Origin: UBA8337 sp038143435
Lineage (GTDB): Bacteria; Pseudomonadota; Alphaproteobacteria; RS24
Direction of reading: 5' to 3'
NCBI GenBank assembly: GCA_038143435.1
Contig: JAYQLX010000003.1
Location: 248,001 to 312,000, forward strand
Length of the DNA stretch: 64,000 nucleotides
The translations under genes and the position numbers were made by a program. Numbering within the stretch: the stretch's first letter is position 1; every line of letters begins with the position of its first letter. This document shows positions 39,043-48,806 of the stretch, piece by piece. The notes beneath the pieces were generated by a model. It did not search any database and was not told the origin of the DNA. It saw only the letters and a program-made list of their open reading frames with translations.

Positions 39043-39299
39043 CGGTTTATCCACCTTCGTATCCAACAAAATCATGCCGATGGGCGAAAACGCTGAAATC
39101 GGCAATTGAGCGGCGAATATACTGAGCCAGCAGGGCAAGTCAAGCGCTAACTCAATGACAAAAGGCACGGTTTAAAAGCACTGACGAAAGGGGATTCGCC
39201 CTATTTATACAAATTTAAATGTAGATAAAAATAAATACCATTGAAAAAATGTTATTTATGTAATAGAGAAAGGCAGTTTTTCATCAAAAGACGGAAAAA
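39043..39299. promoter_or_regulatory. AT-rich divergent promoter region between rplU and cysD
   Basis: This 257-base gap separates divergent operons. The part from 39185 to 39300 is strikingly AT-rich compared with the rest of the window. I see no clear operator or riboswitch, and a reliable -10/-35 pair cannot be chosen because many TATAAA-like words are present. Confidence 0.45.
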
Positions 39300-40199
39300 A
39301 TGGCAGTTCTTACCCATTTACAGCAATTGGAAGCGGAAAGTATTGAGGTTATGCGCGAAGTGGTGGCGCAGGCTGACAATCCGGTCATGCTTTATTCCAT
39401 CGGCAAAGACAGCGCGGCCATGTTGCATGTTGCCAAAAAAGCGTTTTTCCCTGCACCGCCGCCTTTTCCGCTTTTGCATGTCGATACGACTTGGAAATTC
39501 CAAGACATGTATAATTTGCGCCAAAAAGCGGCCGATGAGGCGGGTATGGAGTTGCTTGTCCATCAAAATCCGGACGCGCAAGCGCAAGGCATTAACCCGT
39601 TTGACCACGGTGCGCTGCACACCGATATGTGGAAGACCGAAGGGTTGAAACAAGCGCTTGAAAAATATCAATTTGATGCGGCGTTTGGCGGGGCGCGGCG
39701 CGATGAAGAAAAATCGCGCGCCAAGGAGCGGATTTTTTCCTTTCGCAGCGAAAACCATCAATGGGATCCGAAAAACCAGCGTCCTGAATTATGGTCTTTA
39801 TATAATGCGCGCAAAAAGCCCGGCGAAAGCATGCGCGTCTTTCCCATGTCGAATTGGACCGAACTGGATATTTGGCAATATATCCGGCTTGAGAAGATTG
39901 AGATTGTGCCGCTTTATTTTGCCGCCCCGCGCCCGACGGTCGAGCGCGACGGGCTGATTTTAATGGTCGATGATGAGCGCTTTCCATTAAATGAGGGCGA
40001 AACGCCGGTCATGCGCTCGGTGCGGTTTCGCACATTGGGCTGTTATCCGCTGACCGGCGCGGTCGAAAGCGACGCAACGACACTTGATGAGGTCATTCAA
40101 GAAATGCTTTTGACCACCACATCAGAGCGCCAGGGCCGCGCCATTGACCAAGAGGCCGGTGCGTCTATGGAAGTAAAAAAACAGCAGGGGTATTTTTAA
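39300..40199 (+). CDS. cysD: sulfate adenylyltransferase subunit 2
   Basis: CysD forms adenosine 5'-phosphosulfate with CysN in assimilatory sulfate reduction. The 299-residue protein is intact, with the PP-loop YSIGKDSAAMLH, HVDTTWKFQDMY, FGGARRDEEKSRAKER and VFPMSNWTELDIWQYI, and it ends in KKQQGYF as usual. Its stop overlaps the cysN start as TAATG. Confidence 0.97.
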   Translation: MAVLTHLQQLEAESIEVMREVVAQADNPVMLYSIGKDSAAMLHVAKKAFFPAPPPFPLLHVDTTWKFQDMYNLRQKAADEAGMELLVHQNPDAQAQGINPFDHGALHTDMWKTEGLKQALEKYQFDAAFGGARRDEEKSRAKERIFSFRSENHQWDPKNQRPELWSLYNARKKPGESMRVFPMSNWTELDIWQYIRLEKIEIVPLYFAAPRPTVERDGLILMVDDERFPLNEGETPVMRSVRFRTLGCYPLTGAVESDATTLDEVIQEMLLTTTSERQGRAIDQEAGASMEVKKQQGYF

Positions 40200-42124
40200 T
40201 GTCCGCTTCTGACACCGGCTATCGCGCTGAAGCTTTAATCGGCCAAGATATTGCTGCTTATTTAAAAGCGCATGAAGAAAAACCATGCTGCGCTTCATCA
40301 CATGCGGCTCGGTCGATGACGGTAAATCAACCCTTATCGGGCGGCTTTTATATGACAGCAAAATGATTTTTGACGACCAGCTGAGCGCACTGGAAGCGGC
40401 CTCGAAAAAATCCGGCACGCAAGGTGATGCGATTGATTTTGCCCTTTTGGTGGACGGGCTGGCGGCCGAGCGCGAGCAGGGCATCACCATTGATGTCGCC
40501 TATCGTTTTTTCGCCACTGAAAAGCGCAAATTCATTGTCGCCGACACGCCGGGCCATGAGCAATATACCCGCAATATGGTGACCGGTGCCTCAACCGCCG
40601 ATTTGGCGGTGCTGCTGGTCGATGCGCGCCAGGGCGTGCTGACGCAAACGCGCCGCCATGCTTATTTGGTGCATTTATTGGGCATTAAACATACTGTTTT
40701 GGCGGTCAATAAAATGGATTTGGTCGATTTCAGCGAAACCCGCTTCCACGACATTGTCGATGAGTTCAATGCCTTTGCCGCCAATCTCAATATGGCGCCG
40801 CCTTTGGCCATTCCCATATCGGGGTTGGCCGGTGACAATATTACCGGCCTCAGCGACAACACGACTTGGTATAAAGGGCCGTCGCTTTTGGCGCATCTTG
40901 ATAATTTCGAACTGGCTGAAGATGCGGCGCAAAAGCAAAGCTTTGCCATGCCGGTGCAATGGGTCAATCGGCCCAATCTCGATTTTCGCGGATTTAGCGG
41001 GCGCGTGGCGGGCGGCACGGTCAAGCTCGGCGATAAGATACGCATTGTGCCCTCGGGCAAGACCAGCACGGTAAAAGAGATTGTCACCATGGCGGCCAAT
41101 GGTAGCCGCGCCGATTTGTCCGAAGCATTGGCCGGTCAATCGGTGACGCTGACGCTCAATGATGAAATTGACTGTTCGCGCGGCGATGTCATTGCCGCAG
41201 GCGATAATCCGCCTTTGGCGGCAGACCGCTTTGAAGCCAGTCTGGTTTGGATGGATGAAGCGGAAATGTTGCCCGGCCGCGCCTATGAGCTGCGCCTCGG
41301 CACGCAAGCCGTCTCGGCCCGGGTGCAAGCGCCGAAATATGCCGTCAATGTCAATAATATGGAACATTTGGCGGCCAAGACATTGGGCTTGAATGAAATC
41401 GGTGTGGTCGAATTGGCGACCGACCGACCGGTGGTATTTGCGCCCTATGCCGACAGTCATAAGCTCGGCAGTTTTGTGCTGATTGATAAAATATCCAATG
41501 CCACAGTGGCTGCCGGCATGCTGCATTTTTCTTTGCGCCGCGCCCATAATATTCACTGGCAAGCGGTCGATATTGACCGCGCCGCCCATGCCGCATTGAA
41601 AGGCCAGCGGCCCAAAATTCTCTGGTTCACCGGCTTGTCAGGCTCGGGCAAATCGACCATTGCCAATGCGGTGGAAAAAAAACTACACGCCAATGGCAAA
41701 CATACGTTTTTGCTCGATGGCGATAATGTGCGCCACGGCCTGAATAAGGATTTGGGCTTTACCGATGCCGACCGTATTGAAAATATCCGCCGCATTGGCG
41801 AGGTCGCCAAGCTGATGAGCGATGCCGGCTTGATTGTGCTGACCGCCTTTATTTCGCCGTTTCGTGCCGAGCGCGATATGGCGCGCGCCATTGGTGGATG
41901 ACGGCGATTTTGTCGAAATTCATGTCGATACGCCGCTTGATGTGGCCGAGCAGCGCGATGTCAAAGGTTTGTATAAAAAAGCCCGTGCCGGTGAGCTGAA
42001 AAACTTCACCGGCATAGACAGCCCTTATGAGCCGCCTGAAGCGCCTGAAATTACCGTCAATACGACCGAGCTGAGCGCCGAAGAAGCGGCTGATTTAATC
42101 ATTGATTATCTCGATAAAAATTAG
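40199..42124 (+). CDS. cysNC: bifunctional sulfate adenylyltransferase subunit 1 / APS kinase (two frameshifts)
   Basis: The N-terminal GTPase half (CysN) drives APS formation and the C-terminal half (CysC) phosphorylates APS to PAPS. The start ATG 40199 overlaps cysD. After 27 codons a base is missing in the A5 run at 40278-40282, and the frame resumes at MLRFITCGSVDDGKSTLIGR (G1). DTPGHEQYTRN and NKMD follow. The CysC P-loop is GLSGSGKSTIANA. A second shift near 41890 moves to the frame with LVDDGDFVEIHVDTPL and ends at 42124. The restored length is about 642 residues, normal for the fusion. Confidence 0.93.
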
Positions 42125-42127
42125 CGC

Positions 42128-43105
42128 CTAGCCATCAGGCTCAAAAATCACCCGCCCGACAATCTCCCGGCCTGCCATCATGGCAAAACCGTCGCGCCAT
42201 TGGGACAAGGGTAAGCGCGCATGCACATGCGGGGTTATTTCACCCTGCGCCGCCAAACGCCATATCGCTTCTTGGTTTTCAACCCCTTTTTCAGGATTGC
42301 GCCGGCCATATTCACCGGCCCGCACACCGACCACGGAAAAGCCTTTAATCAGCGGCATGTTAACGCCAATATTCGGAATCCGCCCATCGGCAAAACCGAT
42401 AATCAAAAAACGGCCATCCCAGCCAATGCAGCGCACGCTTTCATCAAACACATCGCCGCCGACCGGATCGTAAATCACATCGGCCCCGCCGCCGGTCAGT
42501 TCTTTCACTTTTTCGCGAAAGCCGTCATTAATGTTTATCACCGCTTCGGGGGCGAATTTCTCTTCAATGAGCGCCAGTTTTTCGTCAGAAGAAGCGGTGG
42601 CGATGATTTTGGCTCCCAAATATTTGCCCAAATCAACCGCCGCCAAGCCGACCCCACCGGCTGCGCCATGCACCAAAAGCCATTCATCTTTTTGTAAAAG
42701 CCCGCGCCGCACCAGCCCGACATAGGCGGTGAGATAGGCCGAGCCGGTGGCCGCCGCAGCGGCGAAATCGAGAGTGTCGGGTATTTTGCGCAAGCGCTCG
42801 GCGGGCATTACCATATAATCGGCAAATGTGCCAAGCCCGCCGCACACCACTTTATCGCCGACGGCCCAGCTCTCAACATCGGCGCCCAATGCGGCGATTT
42901 CACCGGCGCCTTCCATGCCCGGCGAAAACGGCACGGGCGGCTTTAATTGATAGCCGCCATGGGTCATTAAAAAATCGGGAAAGCCGAGCGTGGCGGCGCG
43001 TATTTTGACCAACACCTCGCCCGCTTGCGGTTTGGGTGTCGCCAGTTCTTCCAGCGCCACGCCCGCCAAATCGGGCAGCAATTCATTGACCCGTAATGCT
43101 TTCAT
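42128..43105 (-). CDS. zinc-free NADPH:quinone oxidoreductase-type MDR protein
   Basis: This is a 325-residue medium-chain dehydrogenase/reductase of the quinone oxidoreductase family. The substrate domain has LGFPDFLMTHGGYQ and PFSPGMEGAGEI, and the Rossmann domain has LLVHGAAGGVGLAAV and FLIIGFADGRIP. The cysteines for catalytic zinc are absent. Similar proteins reduce quinones, enones or acyl-type substrates, so the substrate is open. It is convergent with cysNC with a three-base gap and lies 12 bases after the SDR gene, suggesting one transcript. Confidence 0.85.
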   Translation of the reverse strand: MKALRVNELLPDLAGVALEELATPKPQAGEVLVKIRAATLGFPDFLMTHGGYQLKPPVPFSPGMEGAGEIAALGADVESWAVGDKVVCGGLGTFADYMVMPAERLRKIPDTLDFAAAAATGSAYLTAYVGLVRRGLLQKDEWLLVHGAAGGVGLAAVDLGKYLGAKIIATASSDEKLALIEEKFAPEAVININDGFREKVKELTGGGADVIYDPVGGDVFDESVRCIGWDGRFLIIGFADGRIPNIGVNMPLIKGFSVVGVRAGEYGRRNPEKGVENQEAIWRLAAQGEITPHVHARLPLSQWRDGFAMMAGREIVGRVIFEPDG

Positions 43106-43117
43106 ATGTAAGCGCCC

Positions 43118-44011
43118 TTATTTCTGTCGCTCGCGCTGTGCTCGCAGCGCCTCATAAAAGCTGCGCGTATCGTTTTTTTGCCAATCCTCTGACGGGCTGG
43201 TTTGGGCGTCAAATGCGGCGATGATTTCATCATTGCGCTCTTCGGCCAAATGGCGCGATGCATAATGCGGGAAAATATAAAATGAGCCGTTTTTGATTTC
43301 GGCCAGAGTATGCGCGCCGACGGTCTCGACTTCATAGGGCATATGATCGCCCTCTTGCGGATAATGCGGGCGCGCCGGTTTTGGCCCGCCAAATTTGTCT
43401 TGTCGCTTGGTGCCTGAATTGCCGATATCGGTGCGCGTCCAGCCCGGGCACAAAAGTGAGATGGCGATATGTTCCGGCAATTCCATGCGCAACATGCCCG
43501 TATAGCCGAGCACGGCAGCTTTTGAGGCATTATAGCCCGACATTAGAGGCATGGGCCAGCCGATGGAATTTTCGGAAGCCGTATTGCAAATATGCGCTTC
43601 GCTGCCTTGCGCTTTAAAGCGGCGCAGAAACTCCATGCACATATTCCAATTGCCGAAAAAATTAACCTCAAAAATCCAGCGCAAATCATCATCTTCGGTT
43701 TTATCACCGGGCTTGAGACCGGCACCGACACCGGCATTATTGAACAAAATATCAACATGGCCGAAATGCGCCCAGGCCTTATCGGCCAAAGCGGTGATTT
43801 GGTCTTTATCGGTGACATCGCAGGCCATGCCGACCACATCGCCGCCATGGCCTAAAGCGCTGATGGCAGAAGCGGCCGCGTCACACGCCGCTTGGTCAAT
43901 ATCGGCAATAACCACATGGCATTTTTCGGCCGCCAAACATTTGCCGATATCAAGGCCAATGCCATTGGCCCCGCCGCTAATGACCGCAACTTTATCCGTG
44001 AAATTTTTCAT
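43118..44011 (-). CDS. short-chain dehydrogenase/reductase
   Basis: This is a 297-residue classical SDR. It has the cofactor loop SGGANGIG, the adenine-site CDVTD, NNAGVG, and the catalytic YNASK at about residue 160, with SENSIG supplying the serine. The acidic residue after the second beta strand (VIADID) favours NAD. A 45-residue C-terminal extension follows the core. ATG 44011 with a GGAGGGG site is chosen; the frame runs further upstream but would enter the tRNA-Ser gene. The substrate is not known. Confidence 0.88.
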   Translation of the reverse strand: MKNFTDKVAVISGGANGIGLDIGKCLAAEKCHVVIADIDQAACDAAASAISALGHGGDVVGMACDVTDKDQITALADKAWAHFGHVDILFNNAGVGAGLKPGDKTEDDDLRWIFEVNFFGNWNMCMEFLRRFKAQGSEAHICNTASENSIGWPMPLMSGYNASKAAVLGYTGMLRMELPEHIAISLLCPGWTRTDIGNSGTKRQDKFGGPKPARPHYPQEGDHMPYEVETVGAHTLAEIKNGSFYIFPHYASRHLAEERNDEIIAAFDAQTSPSEDWQKNDTRSFYEALRAQRERQK

Positions 44012-44085
44012 GACTGCCCCTCCACAAAGAGCTGCAAGGCTAGCGCGCCAGCCGGAGACGCACAAGGGGCGGGTTCGGTGTTGAC

Positions 44086-44175
44086 TGGCGGAGAGAGAGG
44101 GATTCGAACCCTCGGTACGCTTGCGCGCACAACGGTTTTCGAGACCGCCCCGTTCAACCACTCCGGCACCTCTCC
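44086..44175 (-). tRNA. tRNA-Ser (anticodon CGA)
   Basis: The 90-base minus-strand sequence folds as a class II tRNA. The acceptor stem GGAGAGG pairs with the CTCTCC end, and the D-arm begins GCCGGAGTGGTTGAACGG. The anticodon loop is CTCGAAA with anticodon CGA. The sequence also has a long variable arm, the T-loop GGTTCGAATCC and an encoded CCA. It reads the UCG serine codon. Confidence 0.97.
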
Positions 44176-44301
44176 ATCTGGCCAAGCCAGGAGTTTTGTA
44201 TAAAGCCTTGCGCGCTTTGCGCAACAAAAACCGATTATCTCACTTGCGCGGCACTCGCCGTCCATGCGACGCTTTTTTGAGATGTGACGGGGGACAGGCA
44301 T

Positions 44302-44667
44302 ATGAGCTATTATTTTCTTATGGCCGCAGGGGCGGTTTGTATCGCCAGCGTATATGTGCACGGCGTTTGGGGCCGCCGGCTCTATACCGGCTTTATCAGC
44401 GACAGTAATTTGCCGGTGCGTGAAAAAGCGGTCAGCTTGGTGTCATGGGATGTGTTTTCCGTCATGCTGGCGGTCAGCGGCGCGGCGCTGTTCTATGTTG
44501 CCTATCATCCGTCAATGCTGGCTATGGTTTACCCCATTATGGCGATGCATTTGGGCGGGGCCGGTGTTTTTCTTTTCTTAATCCTTAGCGGGCATAAAGC
44601 ACTTATTCGTTTGCCGGGTGCGTTTTTGATGGGCGGCACCGGTCTGCTGATTTTGCTGGCCCTGTAA
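44302..44667 (+). CDS. small four-helix membrane protein, unknown function
   Basis: This 121-residue protein has four predicted hydrophobic segments at about residues 3-21, 48-67, 72-95 and 102-120, joined by short loops, with a basic region after the first helix (WGRRLY). I do not recognise a named family, though the shape recalls small DoxX- or MAPEG-sized membrane proteins. ATG 44302 with a GGGGGAC site is preferred over ATG 44284. It lies upstream of the P450 gene but is separated from it by that gene's own promoter. Confidence 0.7.
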   Translation: MSYYFLMAAGAVCIASVYVHGVWGRRLYTGFISDSNLPVREKAVSLVSWDVFSVMLAVSGAALFYVAYHPSMLAMVYPIMAMHLGGAGVFLFLILSGHKALIRLPGAFLMGGTGLLILLAL

Positions 44668-44705
44668 TGCCGCAATAATGTCGCGGGGGCAAAAGCGCTT
44701 GTTAC

Positions 44706-44749
44706 TTGCCCGCTGCGCTTTCCCGCCTATAATCTTGACGTAAGCGTCA
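44706..44749 (+). promoter_or_regulatory. promoter with palindromic operator upstream of the P450 gene
   Basis: A consensus -10 box TATAAT lies at 44728-44733, with TTGCCC at 44706-44711 as a possible -35 (16-base spacing). Right after the -10 is the inverted repeat TGACGTAAGCGTCA (44736-44749), two five-base arms around TAAG, which covers the expected transcription start. A repressor or MerR-like regulator bound there would control the P450-sulfatase pair. No regulator gene is adjacent. Confidence 0.6.
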
Positions 44750-44766
44750 CTTTTTGGGGATTAATC

Positions 44767-46104
44767 ATGCAATCGCTGTCAGATATGATTCAACCGGAAG
44801 ATAATAGCTATCGGCCGCCACATATTAAATATCAAACGCCGCAAGGCTTTGATTTAATGGATATTATGGCCTTTGCCGAGCATGGTCAGCCATATGACTA
44901 TTTCCACACATTGCGCGAACACGCCCCGGTGGCTTGGTGGCAGCCGCCTGAAGAGACCGATGTTGCCGGTTTTTGGTCGCTGACACGCTATGAAGACGTC
45001 AAAAAATGCGATCTTGATGCCAAGACGTTTTCTTCCGGCAAAGGCGGCATTTTAATGGGCTATAGCGCCCGCCAGCAGGGCCCGAAAAGGCTGAGCGGGG
45101 CGGCCTTGAACTCGATGATTAATATGGATCAGCCCTTTCATATTCCGCTGCGCATGGCGCATCGCCCGTTTTTTACGCCCGATTATATTGCTCATTTGCA
45201 AACCCGTGTTGAGGGTGAGGTTGACCGCTTGCTCGATAATATGGAAGCGATTGCCAAGAAAAATGACGGCAAGGTCGATATGGTGACCAATTTTTCCGAA
45301 TGGTTGCCCATGTATACTTTGTGCGAAATGCTCGGCATTGATGAAAAAGACCGGCATAAAATCGTCCGTTGGATGCATTATTTGGAGCACGCGCAATATA
45401 TTATCGGCAATCCCGATGCCAAGGTGAGCCCGTGGTTCATCATGAAATTCCTCTGGAATATTCGGCAAATGTTCAATTACGGGCAAAAGGTTCTGCAAGA
45501 CCGCCGCAAAAACCCGCGCGATGATTTATTGACGGTGATTGCCACCACTGAGGTCGATGGCGAGCCGATGGACCAGTCTTATCTCGACGGTTCATGGTTG
45601 CTGATTATTTTCGCCGGCAATGACACGACGCGCAATTCACTATCGGGCACCATGCGGCTCTTGACGCAATTTAAAGACCAAAAACAAATGCTGTTGGATG
45701 ACCCCAATTTGGTGCCGGCCATGGTGCCCGAAGCGCTGCGCTTGGTTTCGCCGGTCATGTATATGCGCCGCACCGCTTTGGCCGAGGCCGAGTTTTCAGG
45801 CCAACAGATTATGCCGGGTGAGAAAGTCATCATGTATTATGGCGCCGCCAATCGTGACCCGGAGGTTTTTCAAAATCCCGATAAAATGGATATGCACCGC
45901 AATAATGTGCAAGACCATTTGGCCTTCGGCACCGGCCCGCATGTTTGTCTCGGCCAACGCATTGCCAATATGCAGTTGGAAACCGCTTATAAGCGTATTC
46001 TTGACCGTTTCCCGAATATTGAATGGACCGGCAAGCAGCGCCATGCGCCGAATAATTTCGTCAATGCGATTTCGCATTTGGAAGTCGATTTGGGCATTCA
46101 ATAA
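44767..46104 (+). CDS. cytochrome P450
   Basis: This is a soluble bacterial P450 of 445 residues. The I-helix oxygen-activation motif is FAGNDTTRNS, the K-helix ExxR is EALR, and the heme cysteine is C394 in FGTGPHVCLGQR. No membrane anchor or fused reductase is present, so separate ferredoxin and ferredoxin reductase partners are needed; none is adjacent. The pattern is like marine and actinobacterial P450s acting on steroid, terpene or alkyl substrates, but I cannot name the subfamily. The stop overlaps the sulfatase start as TAATG. Confidence 0.93.
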   Translation: MQSLSDMIQPEDNSYRPPHIKYQTPQGFDLMDIMAFAEHGQPYDYFHTLREHAPVAWWQPPEETDVAGFWSLTRYEDVKKCDLDAKTFSSGKGGILMGYSARQQGPKRLSGAALNSMINMDQPFHIPLRMAHRPFFTPDYIAHLQTRVEGEVDRLLDNMEAIAKKNDGKVDMVTNFSEWLPMYTLCEMLGIDEKDRHKIVRWMHYLEHAQYIIGNPDAKVSPWFIMKFLWNIRQMFNYGQKVLQDRRKNPRDDLLTVIATTEVDGEPMDQSYLDGSWLLIIFAGNDTTRNSLSGTMRLLTQFKDQKQMLLDDPNLVPAMVPEALRLVSPVMYMRRTALAEAEFSGQQIMPGEKVIMYYGAANRDPEVFQNPDKMDMHRNNVQDHLAFGTGPHVCLGQRIANMQLETAYKRILDRFPNIEWTGKQRHAPNNFVNAISHLEVDLGIQ

Positions 46105-47680
46105 TGCCTGCCATAATGTCAGCAAGGCTCAAAATATGGCTTAAACGCCTCGGCCTTTTGCTGGCTTTGCCGGTGCTGGCCGTCATTTTCGCTATCGGTT
46201 ATGTGAGCGTCAAAATCGCCACTTATCAGCAGCTTGATGACGCTGCCCATATGGCGTCAAAAGCCGATTATTTGAAATCCATTGCCCGCGCCGCGCCGGA
46301 CAAGGCCCCTGATTTGGTGGTGATTTTGTTTGATGATTTGGGCTATGGCGATGTCGGTTTTACCGGCAATCAAATGATTGCCACGCCGCATATGGACAAG
46401 CTGGCCGCCAATGGCCTGGTGCTGGAAAATTATTACGCGCCGGCGCCGGTCTGTTCGCCGTCGCGTGCCGCCATGTTGACCGGCCGCATGGCGCCGCGCG
46501 CCGGGCTCACCCATGTGCCGTTTCCGTCGGGCACCACATTTGACCGCCTCAACCGGTTTTTCGGCAATCCGGTGCGCTTGCCGCGCGAGGAAATTCTCAT
46601 TGCCGATATTTTGCATGCGGTCGGCTATGAAACCGCAATGGTCGGCAAATGGCATATGGGCGACCATGCCGGTTCGGTGCCGACGCAGTTTGGCTTTCAA
46701 CGCTTTTTCGGTACTTATTATTCCAATGATATGAACCCGTTCACGCTGGTCAGCGGCACGGCAGATAAAGGCGAAGCAATCAGCCATGCCGCGCCGTTTG
46801 ACCAGACACAACTCAATCGGCTTTATGCCGAATCGGCGGAAAGATTTATTGCCGAAGCGGCGACCGATAAGCCGCTGTTTCTTTATTTCGCCCATAATTT
46901 CCCGCATGTGCCACTTTATGCCGCGCCCTCTGAAGCGGGGCGTTCCGATGCCGGTCTTTATGGCGATGTCGTGCAAGGTCTGGATGATACGGTCGGGCGT
47001 ATTGTGGCGGCGCTCAAAAAGCGCGGGCGTTTGGACAATACGCTTATTCTCATCACCAGCGATAACGGCCCATGGTGGGAAGGGCGCGGTGTCGGGCGCG
47101 GCCGTAAAGGGGTCAGTTTTGAAGGCGGCATTCGCGTGCCTTTATTGCCCATTGGCCGCAACAGATAAAACCGGCGCGCTCTGAGGCGCTGGTTATGGGC
47201 ACGGATTTACTGCCGACCATGCTCGATGAATTAAATGTGCCGTCGCCGCCCGACCGCGTGCTGGACGGCAAGTCCATTGCGGCCAGTCTGCGCGGCGGGC
47301 CAAGCCCACATGAAGTGCTTTATCATTACGCCGCCGGCACGCTGATGGCAGTGCGCAGTGCGACGCATAAATATCGCGACCGCAAAGCGGTCGCTTATCC
47401 GACCGATCCGGTGCGCTTGCCGATTTGGCAGGCGCATGGCCCGTGGCTGTTTGATATGCGCGCCGACCCTCAAGAAGCCTATGATATTTCCATGCAACAA
47501 ACCGGATATGGCGGCGCGCATGAAAGCGCAGCTAGATGCCAAAAATGCCGAAATGAAAAAAATCCGCGCGGTTGGAAAAGTCAAATCGCAAATAAGGCGA
47601 TTATCGGCGGGCAGGTAATCTTTTGGCGTAAAATGACAATTAAAAGTTTGAAAATTACCCAAATTTACCATGCCGGGTAA
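46104..47680 (+). CDS. membrane-anchored arylsulfatase (formylglycine type), multiple frameshifts
   Basis: A membrane anchor at residues 11-33 is followed by a type I sulfatase. LFDDLGYGDVG contains the metal aspartates, and CSPSRAAMLTGR gives the formylglycine site C117. GKWHMGDH, NFPHVPLY and TSDNGPWWEG follow. The first frame ends at 47168. Restoring one base near 47147 joins it to HWPQQIKPARSEALVMGTDLLPT in the frame of 47195-47680. Further shifts near 47505 and 47560 are needed for the tail KPDMAARMKAQLDAKNAEMKKNPRGW. Sulfatases of this type free sulfate from sulfated sugars or aryl esters in the periplasm. It overlaps the P450 stop by one base. Confidence 0.88.
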
Positions 47681-47772
47681 TAATTCTGCTAATTTTTGAC
47701 AGCGCTGGACAGGCGCTGCCTTTAAGGCGCATTATTCGTTTATAAGCGTCAACCCTTTGGAGAGGGGAAGCT

Positions 47773-48806
47773 ATGGCAAAAGAGGAAAAAATCGACAAAA
47801 AAATCGGCGCAGCTTTATCGGACGATAAGCTGGTCGCCATGTGGCGCGATATGGCGCGCATTCGTCGTTTTGAAGAGCGCTGCGGCCAAGTTTATGCAAT
47901 GGGCCAAATTGGCGGTTTTTGCCATCTCTATATCGGGCAAGAAGCGGTTGTTGTCGGCCTGCAAGCGGTGGCGCGAGAGGGCGACCAAGTGATTACCGGC
48001 TATCGCGACCATGCGCATATGTTGGCCTGCGGCATGGAACCGGGGCGCGTTATGGCCGAGCTGACCGGGCGCATGGACGGTTATTCCAAAGGCAAGGGCG
48101 GCTCCATGCATATGTTCTCGGTCGAGAAAAACTTTTATGGCGGCCATGGCATTGTCGGCGCGCAAGTGCCGCTCGGCACCGGCCTCGCTTTTGCCAATCA
48201 ATATCGCGGCAATGACAATATTTCCTTCATCTATTTCGGCGATGGCGCGGCCAATCAGGGCCAAGTCTATGAGAGCTTCAATATGGCCAAGCTGTGGAAC
48301 CTGCCTTGCCTTTATGTCATTGAAAACAATCGCTATGCCATGGGCACATCGATTGAGCGCGCCTCCTCGCAAACCGATTTATCGCAGCGCGGGGCCAGTT
48401 TCGGCATTCCCGGCACGCAAGTCGACGGCATGGATGTTGAAGCGGTTTACGCGGCGGCACAAAACGCCGTGGCTCATATTCGCACCGGCAAAGGCCCGTA
48501 TATTCTCGAAATGCTGACCTATCGCTATCGCGGTCATTCCATGTCGGATCCGGCCAAATACAGAAAGCGCGAAGAAGTCGACAAAGTGCGCGACGAAACC
48601 GACCCAATTAAATTGTTGGAAGCGCGGCTTATTGAACGCGGCATATTGGATGAGGCCGAAGCCAAAACACAGCGTGACCTGATTAAAGAAGAAATTGAGT
48701 GGCGGTTGATTTCGCGCTCGATGCGGCGCTGCCGCCGGAAAGCGAGCTGATGGTCGATATTCTCGCCGATAGCAGCCAAATTAAGGGAGGCCAAAATGGC
48801 CGTTAA
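47773..48806 (+). CDS. pdhA: pyruvate dehydrogenase E1 alpha subunit (frameshift near the end)
   Basis: This is the TPP-dependent E1 alpha of pyruvate dehydrogenase. It shows RRFEERCGQVYAMGQIGGF, the TPP motif GDGAANQGQVYESFN, and the phosphorylation-loop-like YRGHSMSDPAKYR. A lost G near 48700 changes the last residues. In the corrected frame the end reads AVDFALDAALPPESEL and stops at 48806, overlapping pdhB by 11 bases. The restored length is about 345 residues. The operon starts behind a 92-base gap with a TTGACA at 47696-47701. Confidence 0.93.

Noticed and set aside
44012..44227. N-terminal extension of the SDR gene to 44227
   Set aside because: The extra 72 codons translate the tRNA-Ser gene and its flank. 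A strong GGAGGGG site and the conserved SDR start lie at 44011.
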